Shown here piece by piece: positions 18,146 through 27,545 of a DNA stretch of 64,000 nucleotides. The stretch is from JAWKOK01 sp963765875 (lineage in GTDB: Bacteria; Chloroflexota; Anaerolineae; Caldilineales; Caldilineaceae): assembly GCA_963765875.1 (NCBI GenBank), contig CAVXYK010000003.1:1-64000 (forward strand). The letters run 5' to 3'. How positions within the stretch are numbered: the stretch's first letter is position 1; each line of letters opens with the position of its first letter. Position numbers and translations under genes: made by a program. Below the pieces are notes generated by a model. It was not told where the DNA came from, did not search any database, and saw nothing but the letters and a program-made list of their open reading frames with translations.

Positions 18146-18913
18146 TTATTCCGGCGTCACATAGGCGGCGGTCAGACCACCGTCAATTGTGAACTCGGTT
18201 CCCGTCATATAAGACGATTCGTCCGAAGCCAGATAGAGTGCGGCCTGGGCCATCTCCTTGGCCTCGCCGAATCGGCCCATAGGAACATGCACCAGTCGGC
18301 GTTGACGTTTCTCCTCGGTGTTCAAAAAACTCATCAACAGCTCGGTGCGCAACGGGCCTGGACAGAGCGCGTTGACACGGATGTTTTCCCGCGCGTGGAC
18401 CACTGCCAATTCACGAGTCATGGAAAGAACCCCGCCCTTGGACGCCGTGTAGGCAATCTGCGGCGTGGCCGCGCCCATCAGCGCAACAAATGAGGCCGTG
18501 TTGATGATGGAGCCGCCGCCTGCACGGCGAAGCGCCGGGATCCCATACTTGCAGCCCAGCCAGACGCCTTTGAGGTTGATGGCCATGGTCAGGTCCCAGA
18601 TATCTTCCTCGGTGTTGACCGCGTCATCATCCTGGCTATGCATGATGCCGGCATTGTTGAAGAGGATATCCAGCTTGCCAAAGACCTCTTCAGCATGGCG
18701 TACCATGCCTTCACAATCTGCGGCCTTGGAGACGTCCGCCTTGAAGTAGGTGGCGTTGACACCTCCCTCGCGCACCATAGCCGCCGTCTCCTGAGCAGTC
18801 TCCAAGTTGACATCGACGGCGACGATTTCAGCGCCCTCTTCGGCAAAGAGCAAGCATGTCTCTCGGCCAATGCCACTGCCGGCCCCTGTGATCAGAGCCG
18901 TCTTGTCCTTCAA
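18146..18913 (-). CDS. SDR-family NAD(P)-dependent oxidoreductase
   Basis: Classical short-chain dehydrogenase of about 255 residues. Cofactor motif TGAGSGIG, NNAG (ILFNNAGIM), catalytic Ser in NTASFVAL, Tyr and Lys in YTASKGG, and the C-terminal FTIDGGLTAAY are all present. An Asp after beta-2 (VAVDVNLE) favours NAD. Start is uncertain: TTG at 18913 lacks a ribosome site, whereas ATG at 18927 has a purine-rich GGAAAG nearby but is out of frame, so another indel near 18922 is possible. Substrate unknown. It lies on the same strand as the damaged puuD/glnA pair and may have belonged to that unit. Confidence 0.87.
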   Translation of the reverse strand: MKDKTALITGAGSGIGRETCLLFAEEGAEIVAVDVNLETAQETAAMVREGGVNATYFKADVSKAADCEGMVRHAEEVFGKLDILFNNAGIMHSQDDDAVNTEEDIWDLTMAINLKGVWLGCKYGIPALRRAGGGSIINTASFVALMGAATPQIAYTASKGGVLSMTRELAVVHARENIRVNALCPGPLRTELLMSFLNTEEKRQRRLVHVPMGRFGEAKEMAQAALYLASDESSYMTGTEFTIDGGLTAAYVTPE

Positions 18914-19024
18914 GCGATCCAGTTCATTCTTTCCGTTTCATATTTGGATTCTGCGTGGGTCAGTCCGCTCTGGCAAGACGGCGAACATGTCCTGAGTGCA
19001 ATGAGGAATCTGCTCTGAACACGA

Positions 19025-19768
19025 CTATCGATTATGTCTGTTTTCCCGGCAGGCCTCTACAAACGCGTCAAAAAGGCGCTGTTGCACCGGATCGTCGGCG
19101 GCGGTCAGCTCAGGATGCCACTGGACGGTGACCAACCAAGGATGTGCTTACCATCTCAGCGGCCTCGACGGTACCATCAGTCGCCCAAGCCACAATGTCT
19201 AGCCCCTCCCCGATCCGGCGGATGGCCTGATGATGCCAGGAGGCCGAATCAATCCGGCTGTTCCGCCAGAATGCCGGCCAACTGGGACGAAGGGTCGATG
19301 TCAATCGCATGGGATGCCGGATTACGCGGCGGTAGGCGATGCAAAACCGATTCCCCTACCTCATCAGGCAGATGCTCAATAAGCGTGCCGCCCAACGCCA
19401 CATTGACGACTTGAGCCCCTCGGCAGATGCCCAGCGTGGGCATCTCCTGCCTGACTACGTATTGTGCCATCGCCAACTCGGTCCGGTCGCGCTCTTCGTC
19501 AAGCATGTAGATGGTCTCGTGTCCGTTGCCGTTGTAGTGCTTCGGATCCAGGTCACCGCCGCCGGCCAATATCAGTCCGTCCACCTGAGCGAGCAACGTA
19601 GCCAAATTTGCCTCACCCGGTGGGAGCAGCAGAGGGATGCCGCCGGCACGGCGGACCGAATCCACATACTCGGCCGGCAATGAAAACTTATTGTCAGCAT
19701 CCCGTCCATAGGACGTTATACCGATGATCGGGAAGTCGGTAGATGTTTTCAGCGCTGTTTGTCATCAT
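19025..19768 (-). pseudogene. PuuD-like gamma-glutamyl hydrolase (peptidase C26), about three indels
   Basis: Class-I amidotransferase-fold hydrolase that would cut gamma-glutamyl amides such as gamma-glutamyl-GABA. Pieces in three frames rebuild a full protein: PIIGITSYGRDAD, VDGLILAGGGDLDPKHY, the nucleophile elbow LGICRGAQVVNVALGG (Cys nucleophile), SWHHQAIRRIG, then VTVQWHPEL with the catalytic His and Glu, ending ENRHNR at TAG 19027-19025. Frames change near 19745, 19262 and 19143. Either a decayed gene or a low-quality consensus stretch. Its neighbour is a glutamine-synthetase-like gene, as in polyamine catabolic puu clusters. Confidence 0.75.
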
Positions 19769-19784
19769 GGATGCTTACAGGGGA

Positions 19785-19904
19785 GGATGGGATTTGGGAT
19801 CAGGGAGATTGGCGATTGAAAGGGACGGGAAATCATCATACTCGCCTATCATACACGCAACCCAATTTCCCAATCACCTGCCCCATTCCCCTATCACTAC
19901 CCCC
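19785..19904. repeat. Imperfect inverted repeat with GATTGG/CCAATC words
   Basis: GGGATTTGGGA...GATTGGCGATTG on the left faces CAACCCAATTTCCCAATCACC on the right, between puuD-like and glnA-like genes. The wording matches the hairpins at 23487-23542 and 60257-60330. Confidence 0.45.
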
Positions 19905-21340
19905 CTAAATCCTTTCAAAATATCGCTTTCGTTCCCAGTCGGTCACAGCATTGTCGAATGCCGCCTGCTCTACACGGAAAAAGTGAGTGTAGTGATCGAC
20001 AACATCAGTGCCGAAGGTGTTGCGGGCAAAGCGCTCTGCTCAAAGAGATCCGTGGCGTCGCGCAACGTTCGGGGGACATGGGGAAGTTCTTCAGCAGCTG
20101 TAGACATCACCCTCGAATACGTCAGGCGGTTCAATACGATTAACGATGCCATCTAGTCCGGACGCCAGTGAAGCGGCATAAACAAGGTAGGGATTGCAGT
20201 CGGCGCCAGGCACCCGCGACTCGATACGCAGGCTGGAGCCGCGGCCAACGACGCGGAAGCCGGCCGTGCGATTGTCGTAGCTCCAGGCGATACGCGTTGG
20301 CGCCCATGAGCCGGGCTGATAGCGTTTGTAGGAGTTGACCGTGGGCACGTAGAAGACCATCAACTCGGGCAAATGGGTCAACCATCCGCCGAGAAACCAG
20401 CGAAAGTTCTTCAGTGCAGTGAACCGGGCCAAACCTGCCGTCACCGGCAAAGGCGTTTTGTCCATCCGCCCAAAGGCTGAGGTGAACATGGCAACTGGAC
20501 CCGGCCTGATCGGCATGGGGCTTGGCCATAAAGGTCACGCTGATGCCCATCTGGTCAGCGACTTCCTTCAGACATTGCTTATAGACCACATGCCGATCAG
20601 CCATGGTCAGAATATCAGCATAGCGGACGTTAAGTTCGTGCTGGCCCAAGCCCCACTCACCTTTGGAATTCTCCACCGGCACGCCGGACCGCTTCAGATG
20701 ACGGCGGACCGCGCCGTTGAATGCTTCCTCCCGGCTGCCCTGTAGCGCATGATAATCCTCAATGTACCAGCCGGCCGGTTCCAGCCCAGAATAGCTTTTG
20801 GCCGCGGCCTCACGGTACGATTCGTTGAAGATGAAATACTCCAGCTCAGACGCGGCCTGGGCCGAAAACCCAAGCTGCTTTGCCGCATCGATCTGGCGGC
20901 GCAGCAAGGAGCGTGGCGCTACTGAAACCGGCTGATGATGGGACCCATCGCCAACCTCGTTCCCAGTCTCTACTTCAGTCCCTACGTCGGTCTCTACCTC
21001 GACCTCTACATCGCAGAGCACCATTGCCGTTCGATCCAGCCAGCTTGCTACGCGCAATGTTTCCATATCCGGTACGAGATGGACATCTCCATAGCCCCGT
21101 TCCCAGTTGGCAAAACGATAGCCGGGAACCGGCTCCATCTCCATGTCGACGGTCAACAGGTAGTCACAGCCATGGGTGCCGACCTGGACAGCATCACTGA
21201 TGAAAAATTCAGCGTCAAAACGCTTGCCCATCTGGCGGCCATAGAGATCGGTGAAAACAACCAGCACCGTATCAATCGAATCATCCTGCGACAGAGCGGG
21301 TCAGATCTTCAAGTGTCAACATACCGGTTGGTTTTGTCAT
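19905..21340 (-). pseudogene. Glutamine-synthetase-like (GlnT/PuuA type) ligase, about four indels
   Basis: Type-III-like/gamma-glutamyl-amine ligase of about 478 residues when frames are joined. It starts MTKPTGMLTLEDLTRS (ATG 21340-21338) and shifts near 21292 into DSIDTVLVVFTDLYGRQMGKRFDAEFF. It shifts again near 20440 after NAFAGDG into LARFTALKNFRWFLGGWL. Later shifts near 20102 and 20028 lead to DHYTHFFRVEQAAFDNAVTD and the end WERKRYFERI. Active-site words SELEYFIF, GQHELNVRY, SSCHVHLSLW and ESRVPGADCNPYLV are present. An unusual acidic repeat, VEVEVETDVGTEVETGNEVG, sits in the N-terminal half. Paired with the PuuD-like gene, it suggests amine or GABA catabolism. Four indels in 1.4 kb may be real decay. 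Confidence 0.78.
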
Positions 21341-21661
21341 TTTCACTCGTTTATTCAAGGGTTCGTCTCGCCAGGCACACCAAAGCGCGTGTCGGCTTGA
21401 GAGCTGCGGTTCTCATAGGCCCGACTGATTGAATGCTGGTAATTTCTGCCGGCAATGTGTAGGGTGCGCGCCTATTGCAGTCGCCGTCCTCTGCGGAGAG
21501 AGAAGAGTCCCGTCCCTGTCGATACTACCTATCAATACCGCCTATCGATGCCAGTGGACGACGTAGACGGAGCATGATGGCGTTATCCCATCGTTGAGAA
21601 GTTAGCATAACCGGATCCAGGTGTCAAACAGATTTGCTAGTTCATTTTAGCGTCGCAGTTT

Positions 21662-21689
21662 TTGACGTGCACCCCGGTTATGATATAAT
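21662..21689 (+). promoter_or_regulatory. Promoter of the tRNA-tuf unit
   Basis: TTGACG (21662-21667), 16-bp spacer, TATAAT (21684-21689), about 97 bp before tRNA-Thr. Elsewhere in the 446-bp gap 21341-21786 no gene or repeat is apparent. Confidence 0.7.
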
Positions 21690-21786
21690 CTTCAATTGTG
21701 CGCGATGACTTACAGATTTTTGATTGGTAGCGTCTCAACAATTGGAAATAATAATTCATCGTGTATGTTTGGTTGATTGCTTGTGT

Positions 21787-21860
21787 GCCGACGTAGCTCA
21801 ATTCGGCAGAGCACCTGTCTTGTAAACAGGCGGTTATCGGTTCAAGTCCGATCGTCGGCT
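21787..21860 (+). tRNA. tRNA-Thr(TGT)
   Basis: 74-base cloverleaf, acceptor GCCGACG/CGTCGGC, anticodon loop CTTGTAA (TGT), discriminator T, no encoded CCA. First gene of the tRNA-tuf run. Confidence 0.93.
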
Positions 21861-21929
21861 CTGACCGGCAGATGCAGGCAAGTTCGTCGGTTAAGTAAGT
21901 GCAGGAAAAGCAGGCAAAATCGACAGTTT

Positions 21930-22013
<84 letters not shown>

Positions 22014-22034
22014 TCAATCCCATACGGGATTTGA

Positions 22035-22107
<73 letters not shown>

Positions 22108-22276
22108 CCTCGGTTGCATATTCTTTGTAGCCGGAAATCCGGATAGCGTATTTAGCGGCCGCTCTTTGTGAGCGGCTCTAAAAATTCGCTAAGAATAATT
22201 GCTTGTAAAGGCAGAGTCCGGTACTGACAGAAACGCAATCGGACTTCATTCGTCACAAAAATGGAGGCATTGGGAT

Positions 22277-23476
22277 ATGTCCAAGCAGGAATTTCAGCGG
22301 ACAAAACCGCATGTGAATGTAGGCACCATCGGTCATATTGACCATGGCAAGACAACGCTGACGGCCGCCATCACGAAAACGTTGGGGCTGAAGGGTTGGG
22401 CCGATTTTTCACGGTTTGACCAGATCGACAATGCGCCGGAAGAGAAGCAGCGCGGTATCACGATTGCGATTTCGCATGTGGAGTATGAGACGGAAGAGCG
22501 TCACTACGCCCATGTAGACTGCCCCGGCCATGCCGACTACATCAAGAACATGATCACCGGTGCGGCGCAGATGGACGGCGCCATTCTGGTGGTTGCAGCG
22601 CCGGACGGCCCCATGCCGCAGACGCGTGAACACATTCTCCTGGCCCGCCAGGTGGAAGTGCCGGCCATGGTTGTCTATCTGAACAAATGTGACATGATGG
22701 ACGACGAAGAGCTGCTGGAATTGGTCGAGATGGAGCTTCGCGAGCTGCTGGACAGCTACAAGTTCCCTGGCGACGACATTCCGATCGTGCGTGGCAGCGC
22801 CCTGGTTGCACTGGAGTGCGAGAGCGAAGATCCGGATGCACCCGAGTATGAGAGCATTTGGGAACTGATGCGGGCCGTGGATGAGTATATCCCGACTCCG
22901 GCGCGTGCCACCGACCAGCCTTTCCTGATGCCGATTGAAGATGTCTTCAGCATCAAGGGCCGTGGCACGGTTGTGACTGGTCGTATCGACCGGGGCGTTG
23001 TGCACCCGATGGAAGAGGTGGAGATTGTGGGCTTGGCCCCGACACGCAAGACTACGGTGACGGGCGTCGAGATGTTCCGTAAGCTGCTGCCCGAAGGCCA
23101 GGCCGGCGACAACGTTGGTTGTCTGCTGCGCGGCATCTCCCGCGAGGAGATCGAGCGTGGTCAGGTGTTGGCCAAGATCGGCAGCATCACGCCGCACACC
23201 AAGTTCAAGGCTGAGGTCTATGTGCTGAAGAAGGAAGAGGGTGGACGCCATACCCCGTTCTTCAAGGGCTATCGTCCCCAGTTCTACATTCGCACCATGG
23301 ACATCACCGGAGCCATCTTCCTGCCCGAGGGCGTAGAGATGGTCATGCCCGGCGACAACGTGAACATGGATGTCGAGTTGATTTCGCCTGTTGCCCTGGA
23401 GAACGGTAGTCACTTCGCCATTCGCGAAGGTGGCCGTACCGTCGGCGCCGGTGTCATCACCGAGATCATTGAGTAA
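22277..23476 (+). CDS. tuf: Elongation factor Tu
   Basis: Full-length EF-Tu of 399 residues. ATG 22277 is chosen because GGAGG lies 9 bases upstream and the protein then starts MSKQEFQRTKPHVNVGTIGH. GTPase motifs: GHIDHGKT, DCPGHADY, NKCD and GSAL. Ile replaces the commoner Val in G1. The C-terminal barrel ends GRTVGAGVITEIIE. It delivers aminoacyl-tRNA to the ribosome. It follows three tRNA genes and is followed by a 23-bp hairpin and tRNA-Trp. Confidence 0.99.
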   Translation: MSKQEFQRTKPHVNVGTIGHIDHGKTTLTAAITKTLGLKGWADFSRFDQIDNAPEEKQRGITIAISHVEYETEERHYAHVDCPGHADYIKNMITGAAQMDGAILVVAAPDGPMPQTREHILLARQVEVPAMVVYLNKCDMMDDEELLELVEMELRELLDSYKFPGDDIPIVRGSALVALECESEDPDAPEYESIWELMRAVDEYIPTPARATDQPFLMPIEDVFSIKGRGTVVTGRIDRGVVHPMEEVEIVGLAPTRKTTVTGVEMFRKLLPEGQAGDNVGCLLRGISREEIERGQVLAKIGSITPHTKFKAEVYVLKKEEGGRHTPFFKGYRPQFYIRTMDITGAIFLPEGVEMVMPGDNVNMDVELISPVALENGSHFAIREGGRTVGAGVITEIIE

Positions 23477-23486
23477 TAGGTGATTG

Positions 23487-23542
23487 GGGATAGGTGATTG
23501 GGGATTGGGCTAGATGAAACCCAATCCCCAATCACCTATCCC
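23487..23542. terminator. 23-bp perfect hairpin after tuf, built of GATTGGGG words
   Basis: Arms 23487-23509 and 23520-23542 are perfectly complementary (GGTGATTGGGGATTGGG core) with a 10-base loop. No U-run follows, so it may slow polymerase, protect the mRNA end, or be a repeat element. Confidence 0.65.
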
Positions 23543-23558
23543 AACTCCCTAACCATAT

Positions 23559-23631
23559 AGGCGAGTAGCTCAATTGGTAGAGCAGCGGTCTCCAAAACCG
23601 CAGGTTGTGGGTTCAAGTCCTGCCTCGCCTG
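23559..23631 (+). tRNA. tRNA-Trp(CCA)
   Basis: 73-base cloverleaf, acceptor AGGCGAG/CTCGCCT, anticodon loop CTCCAAA (CCA), discriminator G. It precedes secE, a conserved placement. No rpmG gene is seen between tuf and secE. Confidence 0.95.
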
Positions 23632-23640
23632 CCTGACTTG

Positions 23641-23670
23641 ACCACCGGTGAATGCAACCGGTGGTCGTTT
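23641..23670 (+). terminator. Rho-independent terminator after tRNA-Trp
   Basis: ACCACCGG (23641-23648) pairs with CCGGTGGT (23658-23665), followed by CGTTTT. Confidence 0.65.
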
Positions 23671-23792
23671 TCCGAATAAGAGCGGTAGAGATTGGCTGGG
23701 ATTTTTAGCCATCGACAAAACCTACACGTGACTGTATCCGTCCGAGGTGTTGGGATTGATCTGACACCCCTGAACAACTAGTGAGATTTCAG

Positions 23793-24008
23793 ATGAGCCG
23801 TTCGACAGCCACTAAGTCCGACAACGCGATTGTTCGTTATTTCAAGGACACACGAGCAGAGATTGCAAAAGTTACATGGCCGACACGACAGGAGGGGTTA
23901 CGCCTTTCCTGGATTGTCTTTGTCGTCACTGTAATTTCCGCCATTGCGCTTTTTGGAATCGACTCGCTGTTTGCCGCGATCATCGGTTTTATCATTCGCA
24001 TAACGTAA
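23793..24008 (+). CDS. secE: Preprotein translocase subunit SecE
   Basis: Single-helix SecE of 71 residues (75 if GTG at 23781 is used). Pattern: VRYFKDTRAEIAKVTWPTRQEG amphipathic region (split here as VRYFKDTRAEIAK and VTWPTRQEG), then the helix WIVFVVTVISAIALFGIDSL. It clamps SecY in the membrane. Neither start has a strong ribosome site. It is followed by nusG as in nearly all bacteria. Confidence 0.92.
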   Translation: MSRSTATKSDNAIVRYFKDTRAEIAKVTWPTRQEGLRLSWIVFVVTVISAIALFGIDSLFAAIIGFIIRIT

Positions 24009-24163
24009 CCACTCTCTGACTCAGAGAACTACTCCACACCGCCCAACGTTCTGTCGTTGAAGCGGAGGGCGCGTATTGCCGGAGTAGTCTAGAGGGCTGT
24101 ACGGATTTCGTGCATGCCTCGTTATTCTGATCAGTGTGCAGTTGTCGATGCCGAAGGAGAGAC

Positions 24164-24790
24164 ATGAGCGACGAACGCACAAATTTGTCACCAGAGGAAG
24201 AGCTGGCGGCGTTGGATGCTGAAATCGAGGCCCAACTCGATGCCGAAGCCCAACAAAGTGAACCGAGCGCCGAGTGGTTTGTCATTCACAGCTACTCCGG
24301 CATGGAAAACAAAGTAAAGAAGAATATCGAACATCGAGCCGAGTCGATGGGCATGACCGATCACATCCTTGACGTGGTTGTGCCGACAGAGACTGAGATC
24401 GAGATTCGCAGCGGCGTTCGCAAAGAGATTGAACGTCGGGTCTTTCCCGGCTACATCCTGGTCAATATGATCATGGATGAAGATAGCTGGTACGTCGTTC
24501 GCAATTCACCCGGTGTAACCGGATTCGTTGGGATGGGCAACAAACCAACGGCGCTGCGCGAAGAGGAAGTCAACAAGATCATGCAGCGCATCGAGTCTGA
24601 TGAGCCACGCCTCAAGGTGAGCTTCCAACTCGGCGAACAGGTACGGATTACGGGTGGTCCTTTTGCCGAATTCAACGGCATCGTAGAAGAGATCTATCCC
24701 GATAAAGGCAAGGCCAAAGTAATGGTAAGTTTCTTCAACCGGGAAACCCCTGTTGAAGTGGATTTTCTCCAGTTGGAACGCAACGTCTAG
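24164..24790 (+). CDS. nusG: Transcription termination/antitermination factor NusG
   Basis: NusG of 208 residues. AAGGAGA before ATG 24164 fixes the start, giving an acidic N-terminal extension of about 35 residues (MSDERTNLSPEEELAAL). The NGN domain begins WFVIHSYSGMENKVKKN, contains RRVFPGYILVNM and DSWYVVRNSPGVTGFVG. The KOW domain reads GEQVRITGGPFAEFNGIVEE. Binds RNA polymerase, Rho and S10. Separated by 200 bp from rplK; that gap shows nothing clear. Confidence 0.96.
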   Translation: MSDERTNLSPEEELAALDAEIEAQLDAEAQQSEPSAEWFVIHSYSGMENKVKKNIEHRAESMGMTDHILDVVVPTETEIEIRSGVRKEIERRVFPGYILVNMIMDEDSWYVVRNSPGVTGFVGMGNKPTALREEEVNKIMQRIESDEPRLKVSFQLGEQVRITGGPFAEFNGIVEEIYPDKGKAKVMVSFFNRETPVEVDFLQLERNV

Positions 24791-24990
24791 TTGTGCGTCC
24801 AGTCGGATTATTGAAAACCGTCAGAATTTCTGACATCGTTATGTGTCTTGTCGTCAACCAGGATGATGGTCGAATCAACTTCCAAGATTGACTGACATGA
24901 CATACCTTCGAAAAGACTGGCATTTGGGAGCTTGAAGACGGTCGCCAGCTGTCAAGCAAGCGTTCACCAGAGCCAGACAGGAGCAGACAA

Positions 24991-25416
24991 ATGGCAAAAA
25001 AACTGAAAGCAATGGTAAAACTGCAGATCCCTGCCGGCAAGGCCAATCCTGCGCCGCCGGTTGGTACGGCGCTGGGTCCCCATGGCGTCAACATCATGGG
25101 GTTCTGCAAAGAATACAACGCCCGTACGCAGACACAGATGGGACAGGTGATTCCTGTTGAGATCTCCATCTTCCAGGATGGATCTTTCACGTTCATCACC
25201 AAGACACCGCCGGCCAGCGACCTGATAAAGAAAGCAGCCAAGGTGGACAAAGGAAGTGGCGAGCCGAACGAAACGAAAGTCGGTTCGATTTCCCAGCAGC
25301 AGCTTCGCGAGATTGCCGAAATCAAGATCAAAGATCTGACCGGCGTTCCTCTGGAAAGCGCCATGCTCATGGTCGCAGGCACGGCCCGCAGCATGGGTAT
25401 CACCGTAACTGACTAG
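24991..25416 (+). CDS. rplK: Ribosomal protein L11
   Basis: 141 residues, the normal length. It opens MAKKLKAMVKLQIPAGKANP and has PPVGTALGPHGVNIMGFCK and the C-terminal rRNA-binding domain ending GTARSMGITVTD. AGGAG precedes the start. It binds 23S rRNA in the GTPase centre. L1 follows 48 bp later. Confidence 0.98.
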   Translation: MAKKLKAMVKLQIPAGKANPAPPVGTALGPHGVNIMGFCKEYNARTQTQMGQVIPVEISIFQDGSFTFITKTPPASDLIKKAAKVDKGSGEPNETKVGSISQQQLREIAEIKIKDLTGVPLESAMLMVAGTARSMGITVTD

Positions 25417-25464
25417 ATAACAGTGGGAGGGAGCAATCCCGTTAGGACCACGGAGGACAAAATT

Positions 25465-26181
25465 ATGCCAAAACATAGCAAGAGATTTTCGGAAGTTGCA
25501 GGCAAAATCGACGGCAAGACTGAGTACAGCTTGGAAGATGCCGTTCGATTGGTGAAGGAAACGGCAACCGCCAAGTTTGACGAGACCATCGAAATCCATC
25601 TGCGCATGGGCGTCGATCCGCGACATGCTGACCAGCAGGTTCGTGGCGTGGTGACGCTTCCAGCAGGCACCGGTCGAGAGGTACGCATTCTGGTCTTTGC
25701 CAATCCTGAAGGCCAGGCCATCGCAGAAGAGGCAGGAGCCGATCATGTCGGCAGCGAAGGTCTTGCCGAGCAGATTAAGAAAGGCTGGCTCGACTTCGAT
25801 CTGGTTCTGGCGACGCCGGACATGATGCGCATTGTCGGCCAGTTGGGCCGTGTTCTCGGTCCGCGTGGCCTTATGCCCAGCCCCAAGGCAGGCACCATTG
25901 TCCAGGCTGACGATCTGCCCCGTGTGATTCAAGAGGCCAGACTCGGCCGAATTGAGTTTCGCGTCGACAAGACAGCCAACATCCATGTTCCTGTCGGCAA
26001 GGCGAGCTTTTCCCAAGAGGATCTGCTCAAGAATGTCAGCTCGTTCTTGGAAGCCATCATGGCCGCCAAACCGTCCAACGTCAAGAATATCTACCTACAG
26101 CGTGCAACGATTACGAGCACCATGGGTCCTGGCATCAAGATGGACCTCAATGAAGCCGTCGCGGCACGGTCCGGGGAATAA
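25465..26181 (+). CDS. rplA: Ribosomal protein L1
   Basis: 238 residues. CGGAGG 8 bases before ATG 25465 marks the start, MPKHSKRFSEVAGKID. Typical words include EIHLRMGVDPRHADQQVRG, LGRVLGPRGLMPSPKAGT and the end GPGIKMDLNEAVAA. In other bacteria L1 represses its own L11-L1 mRNA; no clear target structure was resolved here. Confidence 0.98.
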   Translation: MPKHSKRFSEVAGKIDGKTEYSLEDAVRLVKETATAKFDETIEIHLRMGVDPRHADQQVRGVVTLPAGTGREVRILVFANPEGQAIAEEAGADHVGSEGLAEQIKKGWLDFDLVLATPDMMRIVGQLGRVLGPRGLMPSPKAGTIVQADDLPRVIQEARLGRIEFRVDKTANIHVPVGKASFSQEDLLKNVSSFLEAIMAAKPSNVKNIYLQRATITSTMGPGIKMDLNEAVAARSGE

Positions 26182-26216
26182 AAGCACGTCTTAAGCCATC
26201 CGGTCGCCTACTGATT

Positions 26217-26244
26217 TTGAGAGATGGTTCGGCGAACGTATAAT
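26217..26244 (+). promoter_or_regulatory. Likely rplJ-rplL promoter
   Basis: TTGAGA (26217-26222), 16-bp spacer, TATAAT (26239-26244) in the 314-bp gap between rplA and rplJ. Transcription from here would give a leader of about 245 bases. Confidence 0.55.
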
Positions 26245-26432
26245 GGCTTGGTTGTAAGTGAATAATTCGGATACTGTCCATAGTGCTGTAGACAACAGGT
26301 GGTCGTAAGACCCTAAATGCATGCCGACATTGAAAAATGATCAGCCAGCCTGTCGAGGTCAAGGTAACAGATTCCGGTATCGAAGCAACTGTCATTTGTT
26401 GACGATTGCCTAGATCTGGTTTGCTTTACTCT

Positions 26433-26459
26433 CGTCCTCGTGCAGTGCGCACGAGGACG
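26433..26459 (+). promoter_or_regulatory. L10-leader hairpin upstream of rplJ
   Basis: CGTCCTCGTGC (26433-26443) and GCACGAGGACG (26449-26459) form a perfect 11-bp stem, 37 bases before the start codon. The long rplJ leader is where the L10/L12 complex binds its own mRNA in other bacteria. TTTCTGTTT follows, so it might also act as an attenuator. Confidence 0.55.
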
Positions 26460-26495
26460 TTTCTGTTTGATCCTCTAGGAAAGGAGGAAAGTCGT

Positions 26496-27030
26496 TTGGC
26501 AATCACTCGTGAGAAGAAAGAGCAACTTGTTGCTCAATACAAAGAAGCCATTGACAATGCTTCCGCAATCGTCTTCACGGATTTCCGTGGTGTTTCCGTA
26601 TCGCAGATCCAGTCTCTGCGTACAAAGCTCCAGGATTCCGGCACCAAGTATATGGTCGTGAAGAACACGTTGCTGGGCATTGCACTGGTAGAGAGCGGAT
26701 ATCCAAATCCGGAAGAGCTGTTGACCGGTCCCAATGGTGTCGCCTTTTTGGGCGAAGACATTGGACAGGGTGTTACCGCGATTGAGGATCTGGATCAAGG
26801 CCGAGAAGATCCTCGAGATCAACGGTGCAGTGCTTGATCAGTCCGTGCTTGACGCCAAAGGCGCTGAAGCGTTGGCCGAACTACCGACCAAGGAGCAGAC
26901 ACTCTCCATGGTTCTGGGCGCCATCAGTGCACCTTCAAGCAGCTTGGTGCGCGTGATCAATGCCCCGGGTTCAGGTTTGGTCAGAGTGCTCAACGCCCAC
27001 GTTGAGAAGCAGCAAGAAGAAGCCGCTTAG
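26496..27030 (+). CDS. rplJ: Ribosomal protein L10, one indel
   Basis: About 177 residues. TTG 26496 is the start: AAGGAGG (26481-26487) is at ideal distance and the protein begins MAITREKKEQLVAQYKEAI. Words FTDFRGVSVSQIQSLR, KYMVVKNTLLGIAL and GPNGVAFLGEDIGQGVTAIED fit L10. The frame then changes near 26790-26800; the second frame continues WIKAEKILEINGAVLDQSV to the end EKQQEEAA. One extra base explains it. Because L10 is essential, a consensus error is far more likely than a pseudogene. Confidence 0.93.
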
Positions 27031-27139
27031 TTACCAGTTGATGTGTAGAAATGCTTGTTCGAGGCAGACAAGAGCTGCCCAAATCTACACAATAGAACGA
27101 ATAGTTATCTGAAGCCTATTTCAAGGAGAATCGATTACA

Positions 27140-27517
27140 ATGGCTGATTTACAGGCAATCAAGGAACAGTTGGACAGTTTGACGCTGCTTGAGGCGGCTG
27201 AGTTGGTGAAGACGCTGGAAGAGGCCTGGGGCGTCAGCGCCGCGGCCCCAGTTGCAGCAGTTGCTATGGCTGCCGGCGGCGGCGAAGCTGAAGCTGCCGA
27301 AGAACAGACCGAATTCGACGTCGTCCTCAAGGACTTCGGCGCCAAGAAGATCAACGTCATCAAGAGCGTTCGCGCCCTGACCAACTTGGGCCTGAAGGAA
27401 GCGAAAGAACTGGTCGAGAGTGCTCCAGCCCCGGTCATGCAGGGTGTCAGCAAGGATGCCGCTGACGACGCCAAGGAGAAGCTTGAGGCCGAAGGTGCAG
27501 TTGTAGAACTCAAGTAA
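27140..27517 (+). CDS. rplL: Ribosomal protein L7/L12
   Basis: 125 residues. N-terminal dimerisation region MADLQAIKEQLDSLTLLEAAE, Ala-rich hinge, C-terminal domain EEQTEFDVVLKDFGAKKINV and IKSVRALTNLGLKEAKELV. AAGGAGA precedes ATG. Binds L10 in multiple copies and recruits translation factors. Confidence 0.98.
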   Translation: MADLQAIKEQLDSLTLLEAAELVKTLEEAWGVSAAAPVAAVAMAAGGGEAEAAEEQTEFDVVLKDFGAKKINVIKSVRALTNLGLKEAKELVESAPAPVMQGVSKDAADDAKEKLEAEGAVVELK

Positions 27518-27545
27518 GCATTCCGAGACATTTGTCGGATAGCAA

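Noticed and set aside
22409..23413. 334-codon open frame opposite tuf
   Set aside because: Antisense shadow of a highly biased gene; no recognisable protein pattern.
24964..26016. 350-codon open frame opposite rplK-rplA
   Set aside because: It spans two genuine genes and their gap on the other strand; a shadow.
26734..26837. rplJ considered as two genes
   Set aside because: The two frames join into one L10 of normal length, and the second part has no start or ribosome site.
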